A stretch of DNA of 64,000 nt from Corbicula japonica (lineage: Eukaryota > Mollusca > Bivalvia > Venerida > Cyrenidae): assembly GCA_038501625.1 (NCBI GenBank), contig JAZAYU010000001.1, forward strand, positions 1,612,001-1,676,000, written 5' to 3'. The notes beneath the pieces were generated by a model. The model ran no database searches. It was not told the DNA's origin and saw nothing but the letters and a program-made list of their open reading frames with translations. The position numbers and the translations under genes were made by a program. This document shows, piece after piece, positions 1 through 11,753 of this stretch (the first letter of the stretch is position 1; each line of letters starts with the position of its first letter).

Positions 1-299
1 GCGTAGCTACTATTAGGCCATGTAGGCCCAGGCCTACAAGTTGGACAGGAAAATGACGTTTTCAAAAGTCCCAAAATACAATAAAAACAAAACGGAGTGG
101 TATGGTTGCAGGTTCAAGCTGTTTTTGTCTAATCAAATATGTCTTTGGCTCTTGGGAGAAAATGATAATTTTTATGCCTGATGTATCTTCTTGCAAACCT
201 ACGTTTGAATTCTCTGTGTTGTCACGCTTTATTTGCAGTTTGCTACATTTAATCTCCACTTGATTACTGCTTTTGGTGGGCGGGGTGGGGGGGGGGGCT

Positions 300-2113
300 T
301 TGCACCTCAGCTCCCCTTATCAAATGGCAACCGGCAATAGGAACCCCTATGTGCCTACAACTTGTAAAAAGCTGGCTACTCCCCTGGTTTGTGGCCTAGT
401 GTCAAAGTTGAAAAACCCGGGCTTTGTAGCATTTATTTTGAATTATGATATTGTATTTCTTAATGAAAATAAACTTGATGCATATGACTTAGTCTTACTG
501 CAGGACTATGATTTTATTCAGATCCCCAGGGATAAGTGTAAAAATAGATCTGGTGGGTTAGGAATTTTCATGAAAAGCTCCATAGCTAGACAATTTAAAT
601 TATAAGAATGTAGTACTGAAAATTTTATGTTTCTGAGATGCATTGACTCAAATATTATCTTTGTGAATATTTATATTCCTCCTGAAGGTTCCCAATATAG
701 CTCCATTGATCTATGTGATAAACCTGAAAATTGTATTCTTGATTTGAAAGTAAAATTTGCTGATTGTTTATTCTATTTTGCAGGTGACTTTAATTCTAGG
801 TCTGGAACATTACATGATTATGTAACCTATGATAGATATGTAGCAAATGAAAACTTTGATGATTTGACTGCACAACAAGTTATATTAAACACTATTGATG
901 AGTTGGGCTTTCCTGTAGAACGTTTTTCTAAAGATAGTAATATTAATAATTTTGGTAGTAGAATCACAGAATTATGTAAAAATCTTGACATTTTCATTGC
1001 CAATTGTAGATGTGGTGCGGACGCTTACATTGGTAAAAATACTTGTATTAAAGGTAGTGGTAGTCTTTTTGACTACTTACTTATATCAGGAAAATTGTTT
1101 CCTTGTATAACAAGATTTGATGTTTTGCAATTTGACCCAATTTTATCTGACGTACATTGTGTAATAGAATTTTGTTGTAAGCTTAATGCTAAGAAAAGTA
1201 ATGTTGATAATAATGTTGATAATGAAGTTTTTAATGTTGACACAAATGAAAAATTTTGTTATAAACCAACATGGCAACCTGATGCCCAGGAAGAGTTTAG
1301 AGATAAATTTGATCCAAATGTTATTTCAAATATGTTAAATGAGCTCAGAACTGTTATTGAAACTCGTAATTTTAGTGATAATATTATTAACCAATTAACA
1401 GAAAATGTTGCTTTAATTTTGACCAATGCAGCGAATGAGTGTGGTCTAATAAAAAAGAAACTATACAGCAATAAAAAGAAAAATACATCAAGGATTTGGT
1501 TTGATAATGAGTGTAAAACTGCACAAACTGACTATCATAGAAGTAAAAATGCCTTTGCTAAAAATTCTACTAACAGAAATAGAGATATTTTAGTTGATAC
1601 CAGCCAAAAATATAAAAAGGCAATCAATAAAAAATTTAAAAATTTCCAGAAATCAGTTTTAGATAAAATTAAAGGCTTGAAAAATAAAGATCCAAAAGCT
1701 CACTGGAGCTTGTTAAATAAATACTCCAGTGATAAAAAGGAAATTATTCATAAGGAACAACAGAGGCATTTCATGAGCACTTCAGTAAGTTAAATGAAAA
1801 TTTGGACCAATATAATGTAGGTTATAATGATATTTTTACTACTATCGCTAATAATGAAGAACTGGACAATCCCTTTACTGTATCAGAAATTCACAAAGCC
1901 ATTAAAGGCTTAAAAAATAATAGAACTTCATCTTCTTTTGACAATGTGTTAAATGAGTACTTGAAATATGCACCCGATAATATCTATGAAATTTTTTGTC
2001 ACCTATTTAATATTATATTAGATTCAGGTATATTTTCTGATGTTTGGAGTAAAGGAATTATTTTACCAATTTATAAAAACAAAGGTAATATAAATGATCC
2101 AGAAAGAAACAAA
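300..2113 (+). pseudogene. Non-LTR retrotransposon (LINE) remnant: endonuclease plus start of reverse transcriptase
   Basis: The reading frame encodes an endonuclease/exonuclease/phosphatase-type domain of the kind that nicks target DNA for LINE integration. Visible motifs in order are LNENKLD (the catalytic Glu block), RSGGLGIF, GDFNSRSG, SGSLFDYLLIS and LSDVHCVI (degenerate SDH block). A linker follows, then the opening of a reverse transcriptase (DNVLNEYLKYAPD, then WSKGIILPIYKNKG). The copy is broken in three ways: an in-frame TAA at 603-605 where the frame continues on both sides, a one-base frameshift near 1766 that moves the RT part to another frame, and an abrupt loss of homology after about 2113, before any RT catalytic motif. 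The 5' edge is uncertain because the first endonuclease block is degenerate. The RT start resembles the LINE at 26379-28473, so both probably belong to one clade, which I cannot name from sequence alone. Confidence 0.85.
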
Positions 2114-2252
2114 TAAATTGAAGAAACTTCTGCCTTTGCTCAGTTAACAGATTTGGGAGACTATTTGTCCACACTCTCCCTATCAGCTATTCCCTGATGT
2201 TTGTGCCACAGATGTTTTTGTAGCATATAATTATAAAAGCTGTCAATTAATT

Positions 2253-2961
2253 CAGGCCTGCCAAAACTTCTTCATAAAAAATCCGGAGATTTTGTCTGAA
2301 TATGTCAATGATAATGATGATGACGACAATGATGATGATGTTGTTGTTGTTGTTTTAATGCGTTGTTGTTGCTGCTATCTTTGACTGTGACTGAAAAAAA
2401 TGATGATGATGGCGGTGATGATGATGATGATGATATTTTTCTCATATTCTTTATAATAGATATTTTTCTCATATTCTTCTTTATAATAATATTCTTCAGA
2501 GAATTTTATAAATGAATTTTGCCGATTTTATTTGAAATGGTTAAAGAATTTGTTTTAAAATGACTTTTGTCTATTTTTTTATCATTCTTTTTTTAAACTT
2601 TTTGTTAACCCTGTTAAGACCTGTTTTTGACTAAATTGGAATGAACATGCAATGAAAATAGATAAAGGCAGGCCCTTGATTAGTTTATGACAATCGGTTA
2701 TTGTGTAGTTGTGCCGGAGGCACTGAGGTAGCATGTCAATGACCACGTCCTCGTTATCTCGTAATAAACAGGAAATGTGCGACTGCAGTTTAGATAGAAG
2801 AACTATGACGTTCATTGCGCAACTTTTAAATTAGGGTTAATTCATCTATATTTTTTTGAATTTCTTAAAAATCCGGAGATTTTGACTATAAATCCGGAGA
2901 TCCGGAGAAGTAACTTAAAATCCAGAGATTTCGGATAAAATCCGGAGATTTGGCAGGCCTG
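2253..2961. mobile_element. Short non-autonomous DNA transposon with CAGGCCTG ends
   Basis: The ends are inverted copies: CAGGCCTGCCAAA on the left and TTTGGCAGGCCTG on the right. They are flanked by the direct repeat TTAATT (2247-2252 and 2962-2967). Subterminal AAATCCGGAGATTT motifs recur near both ends (about 2280 and 2868-2950). The interior holds GAT/GTT trinucleotide runs (2308-2440) and a duplicated ATATTTTTCTCATATTCTT segment. No transposase frame is present. The CAGG terminus is reminiscent of hAT elements, but their usual target duplication is 8 bp and only 6 bp match here, so the superfamily is uncertain. It begins about 140 bp after the LINE remnant breaks off. Confidence 0.65.
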
Positions 2962-2967
2962 TTAATT

Positions 2968-3540
2968 GTGAAGAGCTAGCAGAGTTATCTTACTGTTCAA
3001 GCATTTTCATTTTATCAGTAGTTCTTTATTAACACCAAACAATCTGGTTTTATTGTTACATCAAACACCCATGTCCATCTTTGAACTGGTATTTGAACAA
3101 TACCATTTTAGTTGTTCATTCCCCATTTTACATGACATCTTACTTTATATCATTTACTGTTATATTGTTTGTTTCCCCATCCACGACCGACCCGAAAAAA
3201 CGGCGCGACCCGAAAAAATTTATCGCCGAAACCTATATGATATTTTTTTATTTGGTACGAAAATGATTGAAACGAAAATTGCATTTTCTTAGAATCATTT
3301 TGTGTTCGCAAGTAAGCAGTCGGTGGTTAACAGACGCTTGGCGATAGGCCCTAACGCAGAAAATAGCCGAACACAGACTTCGCTAAAGGCGTCGAAAAGG
3401 TTTGGCAGATTTTGCTGCGGTCCGGTAAAATGTAAGTCCTCGGTCCTTCTGTCCGGCGACTTTAAATCTAAGGGAAGCAACCTTTACTTCTTCGTGTAGG
3501 CCGAAATTAAAAATGGCATTGCTACCAGTGTTAATTTTCA
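2968..3540. other. Intergenic stretch, no gene seen
   Basis: No coding signal is supported here. From about 3180 the base composition becomes GC-richer (CGACCCGAAAAAACGGCGCG and onward to 3480), unlike the AT-rich surroundings. This suggests an old dispersed repeat, but no ends or duplications could be defined. Confidence 0.4.
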
Positions 3541-3552
3541 TCTCACCGAAAC

Positions 3553-3556
<4 letters not shown>

Positions 3557-3643
<87 letters not shown>

Positions 3644-3714
3644 AGAGAGAGAGAGAGAGGAAAGAGAGAGAGAGAGAGGAAAGAGAGAGAGCGAGAGAGA
3701 GAGAGAATGAAAGA
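3557..3714. repeat. (GA)n microsatellite
   Basis: An almost uninterrupted GA dinucleotide run of about 75 bp is followed by interrupted GA/GGAAAGA runs. Apparent reading frames on the minus strand here are low-complexity Ser-Leu repeats and are not genes. Confidence 0.97.
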
Positions 3715-4457
3715 AAGAGAGGGACAAACAGACAGAATGAGACAGAGACAGAAGAGGGAATATTGTTCAATTAATTGTGAGACGTTTCATATTCTTGTAC
3801 TACAATGCTATTGACCAACTTGTATAGATTAGCGATAAACAATAGCAAACGTTTTGTTGTATTAACTATATGTGTGAGATATATTTTCGCTCGTAATCTA
3901 ATATTTTGTTGTAATTCATGTACTGTACTTTAATCTTATAACCATTTTCGCCTTAAGACTAATAATTAGAGATAATTATAGGATGCCTTAAGACGAGACA
4001 CTGCAGTGTCAAGTTTATCTACGAAATGAACGCGAACTCTCATCAAACATTGGACTTTAACACATTCACAATATAAGATGCTCGTGTGAAATAGAATATT
4101 CATTTTGAATTCATATATCGATTCCTGCAATAAAGACGTGACCCGAGAGCAATCAAAGCCGACAGAAAATATCTTAAAGAATATGTGAAAGCAATAAATA
4201 TTCATCGCAATTTTTTCAAACAGTGGTCTACTGGGACATTGTCTTGGCTTTCATTGATATATTATTTGTTTGTTGTCAAACCATTGAGATGTATGAGCCG
4301 AGACACATTAGGTGAGACAATTCACTTAGGAGTAAAATACTGCTAGTACAAAAACAGTGTAGACGTACATATTTTAATGCATAATTCGTCACATTGTTGC
4401 TAAAAACACAAATAGCCTTTCCAAGGCCGTTGAGAAGGATACTTATAATTGTGTTAA

Positions 4458-4735
4458 GATTGAGTTGCACTCAACTAGTGCCCAATGTTATAAAACTGAG
4501 CATGGAAACCAGTCTTAAATCTCAAGCATTTGATTGGCTGAAATGGCGACCAGTCATCAGATGTTTGAGATTTAAGACTGGTTTTTAATCTCAGCTTTAT
4601 AACATTCAGCCCAGGGCCTTGGCAATGTGAGCAGTAATATGCACTTCCATAACTGCTCATGGACAGGCTCAATTACACTGAGCGTGCAATTTGATCTGTC
4701 GTGTTCAGTGGCTTTCAAAGTTCCCTTTTTATCTA
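4458..4735 (+). repeat. Dispersed repeat family B, copy 1, split by a palindromic MITE
   Basis: Family B is a ~150 bp repeat. Typical copies start with a small hairpin (TTGAG, TTGCGC, TCAA), continue with GGCGGCGTGGGCAGTAAT, TGCATTTCCATTACTGC and ACAGGCTCAATCAAACCGAG, and end near TTTGTCGTGTTCGGTGGCTT and TCAAAGTTCCCTTTT. In this copy the hairpin lies at 4461-4476 and the body at 4619-4735, with a family A palindrome (4478-4618) between them. The nesting shows that family A moved after this B copy was in place. Confidence 0.7.
4478..4618. mobile_element. Palindromic MITE family A, copy 1
   Basis: The consensus arm of this family reads CAAGGTTATAAAACTGAG, then CATGGAAACCAGTCTCAAAT, CTCAAGCATCTGATTGGCTG and AAATGGCGAC. 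A near-perfect inverted copy of the arm follows, so a whole copy of ~150 bp can fold into one long hairpin. Here the arms are moderately diverged and the tip is shortened. It is inserted in a family B repeat. Confidence 0.8.
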
Positions 4736-4885
4736 TTGATTTACTCATCTCTGTTGGTTATTATTATTTCTACTCGCGATTTTAATATTTTAACACAACT
4801 AACTCCGTGGAGTATTTCGCTTTTTTTCTTTCATTTTTCTCTGTCATAGTCTGACCTTTAAAGAGGTTGACTCCCTTCTCATATA

Positions 4886-6835
4886 TCTCAAGAAACTGAC
4901 GAAACAAATACTATTTCAACAAGAGCCATGTAACACATGGTTAATCCCCCCGCCGGAAAAAAAGTTACCTGAAGGTTGTACTTTCGTATAATTTACCTGG
5001 GAGGAAATCCTTTTAAGTTTTGGAGTTAAGCTACGGACAAAATTTATCAAGTAATTCTGATAAAGTGGAATATCTCTAAAAATCGGCAAGGTAGAGTTAT
5101 TGTTCTTGCACACTGCACTACCTACCAATGTGCTCTGTCAGTGTATGAAGTTTGAATAAAATCCCTCAAGTAGTTTTGGAGTTATGCTCCAGACAAAATT
5201 TATAAAGTAAATCTGATAAAGAGGAATAACTCTAAAAAAGGCAAGGTAGAGTTATTGGACTTGCACACTGCACTACCTACCAATGTGCTCTGTCAGTGTA
5301 TGAAGTTTGAACAAAATCCCTCAAGAAACTGACGAAACAAATACTATTTCAACAAGAGCCATGTTACACATGGTTAATCCCCCCGCCGGAAAAAAAGTTA
5401 CCTGAAGGTTGTACTTTCGTATAATTTACCTGAGAGGAAATCCTTTTAAGTTTTGGAGTTAAGCTACGGACAAAATTTATCAAGTAATTCTGATAAAGTG
5501 GAATATCTCTAATAATCGGCTAGGTAGAGTTATTGTTCTTGCACACTGCACTACCTACCAATGTGCTCTGTCAGTGTATGAAGTTTGAATAAAATCCCTC
5601 AAGTAGTTTTTGAGTTATGCTCTGGAAAAAATGTATCAAGTAAATGTGATAAAGGGGAATAACTCTAAAAAAAGCCACGGTAGAGTTATTGCACTTGCAC
5701 ACTGCACTACCTACTAATGTGCTCTGTTAGTGTATGAAATTTGAATAAAATCCCTCAAGTAGTTTTTTAGTTATACTCCGAAAAAAAATTTATCAAGTAA
5801 ATATGATAAAGAGGAATAACTCTAAAAATAGGCAAGGTAGAGTTATTGTTCTTGCACACTGCACTACCTACTAATGTGCTCTGTCAGTGTATGAAGTTTG
5901 AATAAAATCCCTCAAGTAGTTTTGGAGTTATGCTCCGGACAAAATTTATCAAGTAAATATGATAAAGAAAAATAACTCTAAAAATAGGCAAGGTAGAGTT
6001 ATTGTTCTTACACACTGCACTACCTCCCAATGTGCTCTGTCAGTGTATGAAGTTTGAATAAAATCCCTCAAGTAGTTTTTGAGTTATGCTCTGGACAAAA
6101 TTTATGAAGTAAATATGATAAAGAGGAATAACTCTAAAATAGGCAAGTTAGAGTTATTGTTCTTGCACTCTGCACTACCTACCAATATGCTCTGTCAGTG
6201 TATGAAATTTGAATAAAACCCCTCAAGTAATTTTGGAGTTATGCTCCAGACAAAATTTATCAAGTAAATATGATAAAGGGGAATAACTCTAAAAATAGGC
6301 AAGGTAGAGTTATTGTGTTTGCACACTGCAATACCTACTAATGTGCTGTGTCAGTGTATGAAGTTTGAATAAATCCCTCAAGTAGTTTTGGAGTTATGCT
6401 CCGGACAAAATTTATCAAGTAAATATGATAAAGAGGAATAACTCTAAAAATAGGCAAGGTAGAGTTATTGTTCTTACACACTGCACTACCTACCAATGTG
6501 CTCTGTCAGTGTATGAAGTTTGAATAAAATCCCTCAAGTAGTTTTGGACTTATGCTCCGGACAAAATTTATTAAGTAATTCTGATAAAGGGGAATAACTC
6601 TAAAAATAGGCAAGGTAGAGTTATTGTTCTTGCACACTGCACTACCTACCAATGTGCTCTGTCAGTGTATGAAGTTTGAATACAATCCCTCCAGTAGTTT
6701 GGACTTATGCTCTGGACAAAATTGTTTCGGACGGACGCACATACGCACGGACGCACAGACGCACGGACGCACGGACGAAGGGCATTTCTAATATCCCCCA
6801 CGCCTTTGGCGGGGGGGGGGGATAATGAAAGCTCA
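4886..6835 (+). repeat. Tandem ~156 bp repeat element with G-rich end
   Basis: About ten units repeat at a period of roughly 155-157 bp. Each contains GGTAGAGTTATTGTTCTTGC, CACACTGCACTACCTACCAA, TGTGCTCTGTCAGTGTATGA and AGTTTGAATAAAATCCCTCA. A ~125 bp head (CTGACGAAACAAATACTATT onward) occurs twice, near 4898 and 5328, so a ~436 bp segment has duplicated. The array ends in a GACGCACG minisatellite (6729-6778) and CGCCTTTGGCGGGGGGGGGG. The head contains TTAATCCCCCCGCC and the tail GGCGGGGGGGGGGATAA, which are near inverted repeats of each other. The layout resembles the tandem-repeat-carrying non-autonomous elements known from bivalve genomes (pearl/Helitron-like); that assignment is inference. 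Confidence 0.85.
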
Positions 6836-7378
6836 GATAGCATCCCAGTAGGCCGAAGATTCAAAAGGTCGATGAATATTTATTACGTCCATGCGCAGAC
6901 TCTTTGTGATATTTCCCGTCGAGTTTGATTACCCTTAGGTCATGTCATTATTGCAGAAGTCGATATAAAAACTCAAAATGAATACTATTTAATATGGAAA
7001 TCTTATATTGGGAATGTGTTGGTTTTCCTTATTTACATGTATATTAATTGCTTGTTCTCGTTGCAGATAATATGAAACTGTCAAACGAGCCACAGCAGAT
7101 TGTATCTACGAAAAAAAACTGAATGTTTTACGTTTTACGTTATTACACTTATGCTAAAAGTGAAAAATTGAAAGCTTCATGATCATTATTTTTGAGTTTA
7201 CTGAACCCGACGTTTAACACGAAAGTCTATTCAAGGGGCAGATGTTCTTGCATAAAATCGGTCTACCAGATTTTCATCCGTAGAGGGTGATTGGGAAAGT
7301 CATCGTTACATAATCCACACAGTAAAAAACAAGTAACGCATTGTGACGTTTTTAAATGGACTATTATGAATGAACTCG
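6836..7378. other. Intergenic stretch, no gene seen
   Basis: This is AT-rich sequence between the tandem array and the long-TIR element. No supported exon, RNA gene or repeat boundary was found. Confidence 0.5.
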
Positions 7379-7386
7379 ACTGAAAT

Positions 7387-10347
7387 CACAGGTGCTCGGC
7401 GCATGTGTCCACCCTCCCCCCATCCCATCACTACAACCCTCCCATATATATAAAGAAACAACCTATCATTCATGACCACTATCATAATACCTATTAAAGG
7501 TCTGTAACTGGAATGTAAACAAACTGCTATGGCCCTATTAAAACACAAATTTTCCAAATCCAATCGGAAAGACATGCAGAAATCAGCTTCAAAACAATCA
7601 TATAATGACTAATCTTCAAGAAAACATCAACAGTCTTTTCCAAATACACATCATATCTCGACAGCGAAAAGACAAACTTCGTTTTCCACTACCTCGGACA
7701 CGATCGGACCTAAAAGTACATGAAGCCGTATAAGAAATAACATTAATTCAATGTTGATCACACTAAATATTGATGGCCATAAAAGGACAATTATATTTGT
7801 CGACAATCACCGTTACGAAAATCAAAACATGTGTTTTATATTTTTCACAATATCCTTATTTGTAAATACGTTATTTCAATCCATCCAATGTCCGCCATGA
7901 TGTTTCAATGAATTAGGGACATTGCGGATCATGGCCATTACGGACCAGACATAACGGACCAGATTTATGGAATATCTATGAAAGCAAAAGGGACCATATT
8001 ATGGACAATACGAACTGTCTATGAAAATCTAACAAACCATATTTAGGCATATTACGTACCATCTGTCGGAACATAATGTTTAGTGAAAGTAGGCCAATCA
8101 TGCTGGGGTTTCGCAATTCCATGGCTGCCAATTAAAGCACTTGGTCATTACGAATATTTCTTTGTTTATATGCCGGCAACATTAAGATAATGGATAAAGA
8201 CCCAAGAGTATGGAGTACATGTAATATATCTATGTCGTTTTCTTTTCGTTTTTATTTCGTTCTTCTTTATTATTGTATTTTGTTATTTACACTGTAATGC
8301 GTGCAATGTAGGGGGACTGTACCTTCGTTCTGTTTCTGCCGTTCCGATTGATGGATTTTCTAAAACCACAAAAGTCTTTACTTTAATTGTAATGATTAGA
8401 GGCAGCCATCTCTCACGTTAAAAATAATCAAAATCTGCATGACTGCATGTATATGTCTTGTAATTTGTAATGTGCTTTTGAAAGTCCCTGTAAAATGTTC
8501 GCCATGAACGTTATCCATGTTCTGTTATGTGCAATAATGGGCTTTACAGCGTATCTATCTATCAAGGCAAAATACATAAAGCACATATGTCATTAAATAG
8601 ACCATGTTCGCATTGTAACATAGGACAGTGCGGACTATATTTGGGAAAATCTGCGTGAAGTGCTTATGTCTAAGTTGTTACAATGCAGTTTTGAAATACA
8701 TTTTATTTATTGTTCAATTAATTATTCCAGTTCGATAACACAAAATATTTCTCCATATCTTGCGTATAATATCTATGGATTATAAAACATGGATTTTTAA
8801 TATGACAATATGTAAAAATTAGTGAATCCATGTACGGGTAGGGGGTTTATTGCCCTGAAACGTGGGAATTAAATTTGCGTTTTGTAAACTGCTATAAAAT
8901 TGTGTTTCTTGAGAACTTTATAATATCTTCTTCACGATACATACTAAGATAACAACTTGCACTCAATCTTGGCTATGTGGATTGGGTGCTTTTCATTACT
9001 GCTCATGAGCATGCCCAATAAAAAAAGCCCATAAAATTAAATAAGATTTTGATGCCCAATGGAACACATGTGTCGCCTAAAAATGCTTTTTAAAGGGGCA
9101 TATCTAAACAATAGTAAAACAGCTCCTTGTTATCACGGATGGCTCTGTACATGAAGATGATATATTCCATGTATTAAGTGAACAGGACAAGCTCTTTAAA
9201 AGTTATAGGCAACATTAAGTTTCATTATAGCAAACAATTTTGGGGACTACCGGAGGCCACCGCCGGACAATATGATTTCTATGTGTCTACAAGCTATTGT
9301 TGTGTAACTGCTTTAATGCATGTAACAAGGGACGCAACACTGTATATCATAAGCTATGTATGCTGTAAGAGTTATTGTTTCAATACTATATATGATGAAT
9401 ATTCTGTTGTTAATTATCAGTATGAGTTTTGTAAATGCGCTTGTAAGATGTACAATAAAGCATAAAACCATACCAGAATGTTATTCATAAATTGATAACA
9501 TAATAGCTATCACAGGCAACACAAATTGGAGAATATAAGTGAAACAAGTATAAACGAAATTATAAATAACGGTTCGTTTTGTTATGAAATAAGACTCATT
9601 TCTTTTTCTTTGTTCGTTGCCAAAGTCATGTAATTGATGAGTGGCAATAAAAGTGTGTTGTTGTTGTTGTTGTTTTTGTATATTCCCACAGATGGTACAA
9701 AACGTCCATAAATATGATCCGTTGTGCTTTCATAGATGGTCCATAATGTCCATAAATTTGGTCTGTTATATCTGGTCCGTAACGGTCATGATCCGCAATG
9801 TCCCTGATTCATTGAAACATCATGGCGGACATTGGATGGATTGAAATAACGTATTTACAAATGAGGATATGGTGAAAAATATAAAATACATGTTTTGATT
9901 TTCGTAACGGTGATTGTCGACAAATATAATTGTCCTTTTATGGCCATCAATATTTAGTGTGATCAACCTTGGATTAATGTTATTTCTTATACGTCTTCAT
10001 GTACATTGATACATGTACTTTTAGGTCAGATCGTGTCCGAGGTAGTGTAAAACGAAGTTTGTCTTTTCGCTGTCGAGAAATAATGTGTATTTAGAAAAGA
10101 CTGTTCATGTTTTCTTGAAGATTAGTCATTATATGATTGTTTTGAAGCTGATTTCTGCATGTCTTTCCGATTGGATTTGCAAAATTTGTGTGTTAATCGG
10201 GCCATAGCAGTTTGTTTACATTCCAGTTACAGACCTTTAATAGGTATTATGATAGTGGTCATGAATGATAGGTTGTTTCTTTATATATATGGGAGGGTTG
10301 TAGTGATGGGATGGGGGGAGGGTGGACACATGCGCCGAGCACCTGTG
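7387..10347. mobile_element. 2.96 kb DNA transposon with ~560 bp inverted arms and 8 bp target duplication
   Basis: The sequence beginning at 7387 (CACAGGTGCTCGGCGCATGT) is repeated inverted, ending at 10347. The match runs inward for more than 500 bp on each side (about 7387-7960 against 9770-10347), with scattered differences. Both ends are flanked by the same 8-mer, ACTGAAAT (7379-7386 and 10348-10355), which is a target-site duplication. An 8 bp duplication fits hAT-like elements best. The 1.8 kb between the arms has no recognisable transposase. An 95-codon frame at 9178-9465 matches nothing I know. The identical short frames at 7306-7575 (minus) and 10159-10380 (plus) are simply the two arms. 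It is probably non-autonomous. Confidence 0.85.
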
Positions 10348-10355
10348 ACTGAAAT

Positions 10356-11682
10356 ACGTGTCAAACCTGAACAAAATTAAGAGGTAAACATGGATAAATT
10401 GTATGCATGCACTAGTGAAAGTTAAGTTTTAAATCCTGAATTTTGTATTTCACTGTAAATTCTTAAAAGACACACATCTTCTATATTGTTTAAACGATTG
10501 AATTTTAACCTTATTTGTTATCATCTGAGTTTCCAAGTTCAAGTTTCCCCGTACTACATGGTTATATGTATAAGAAATGTGTCAAATATAAATCTCTAGC
10601 ATGCAAATTGAGCAGTTAGCCACCAAAAAAAGTATATCATGTAAAAAAAGATTCTGTAACTGTGAGTATCAATGGAAACTGTGTAATTTAACACGGAATG
10701 TCGACACATAAATAATTTCACCACCAGTGCACTGGTGTACGTTATAACCCTGTCTAGTTTTTTTGTTCTGTCCAAAACATGTACCGTGAAGTCAGAACGG
10801 TTGCACTGATTTACGTTTATGAACTTATATGTTTGAAGAAGCGGAATGTAAAAACACATGAAATCAGTTATGGATAAAAAAGTTCTTAAGATAAATCAAT
10901 TTCTCTTAATCTGTTAAAATACAAGATACAAACAAAATAAATACTAGAAAAACATTGCTTATATTATGAGATAGATATGAATGTTGTAGTTTTAATATCA
11001 TGCATCGTCTTAAGCTTTACAATTGAAGGTCAAAAAGAAGTTGCCGGGAATCCATCAGCGGGTAAATGGAAAAAGGGGTTCAACTCTAATTAGTGACAAC
11101 AATTCTCTTATATTTCTTTATAATTTGTTTTAGTTTTTGACATATATTATATCTAGCGGAAACTAATATAATTGCGACATAATTTTGGTAAGATATCTTG
11201 CTTATTGTCAAACAAAAAAAAACAACAAAAGTCAGATTATTGCTTTTCATACATTTTTCTACAACTGATAAAAGATTAACCGGATTTGATTGACAAAGTG
11301 AAATGTAGAAGTCAACGTTTTAGACCTCTTGTCTAAGACGCCATCTTATAACCTGTCCGTTTATAATATTGGATGCCAATGTAGATACTGCGAATTAGTT
11401 CTGTGCTTTTTAAAGGAGCAATGATGCTTTGATGACAAAAAGCAAAGCTCTGTATTATGAGAAACTTGAATATCAATGGTTCTGATCTGAGACGAAAATT
11501 ACGAACGTGCGGACTTTGTGATTTGCCCACATTCATTACTTTGGCTTCGAGGTATTGTAAAATTAGAAGGCTTACCGCATTAAGGAGATTTCAACAGTTT
11601 GACAACAAGAACGGCCGCATTACAAACGTAATTTTGTGTTGAGTCAGAAACATAAAAATTCTCACAATTATCTTATTTGAGT
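10356..11682. other. Intergenic stretch downstream of the carboxypeptidase gene
   Basis: This is AT-rich sequence without a supported gene. It lies between the long-TIR transposon and the 3' end of the minus-strand carboxypeptidase gene. Confidence 0.5.
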
Positions 11683-11688
11683 TTTATT
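11683..11688 (-). terminator. Candidate polyadenylation signal AATAAA for the carboxypeptidase gene
   Basis: AATAAA on the minus strand lies 66 bases after the stop codon. A second AATAAA (11753-11758) overlaps the stop codon itself (AAATAAAA), so either could direct 3' end formation. Which is used cannot be told from sequence. Confidence 0.45.
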
Positions 11689-11753
11689 TCTCTCTTTTTC
11701 TTACTAATTAACAACCTGGTGTCACTAGATGTCAAACAATTCCTGCATACATT

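Noticed and set aside
3180..3480. GC-richer segment as a gene or CpG-island promoter
   Set aside because: No exon or start context was found; both-strand short frames are shadows of one another.
3383..3770. Minus-strand frames of 75-114 codons rich in Ser and Leu
   Set aside because: They are translations of the GA microsatellite and its flanks.
9178..9465. 95-codon frame as a gene in the long-TIR transposon
   Set aside because: No domain is recognised and there is no conserved partner; kept only as a note in the transposon entry.
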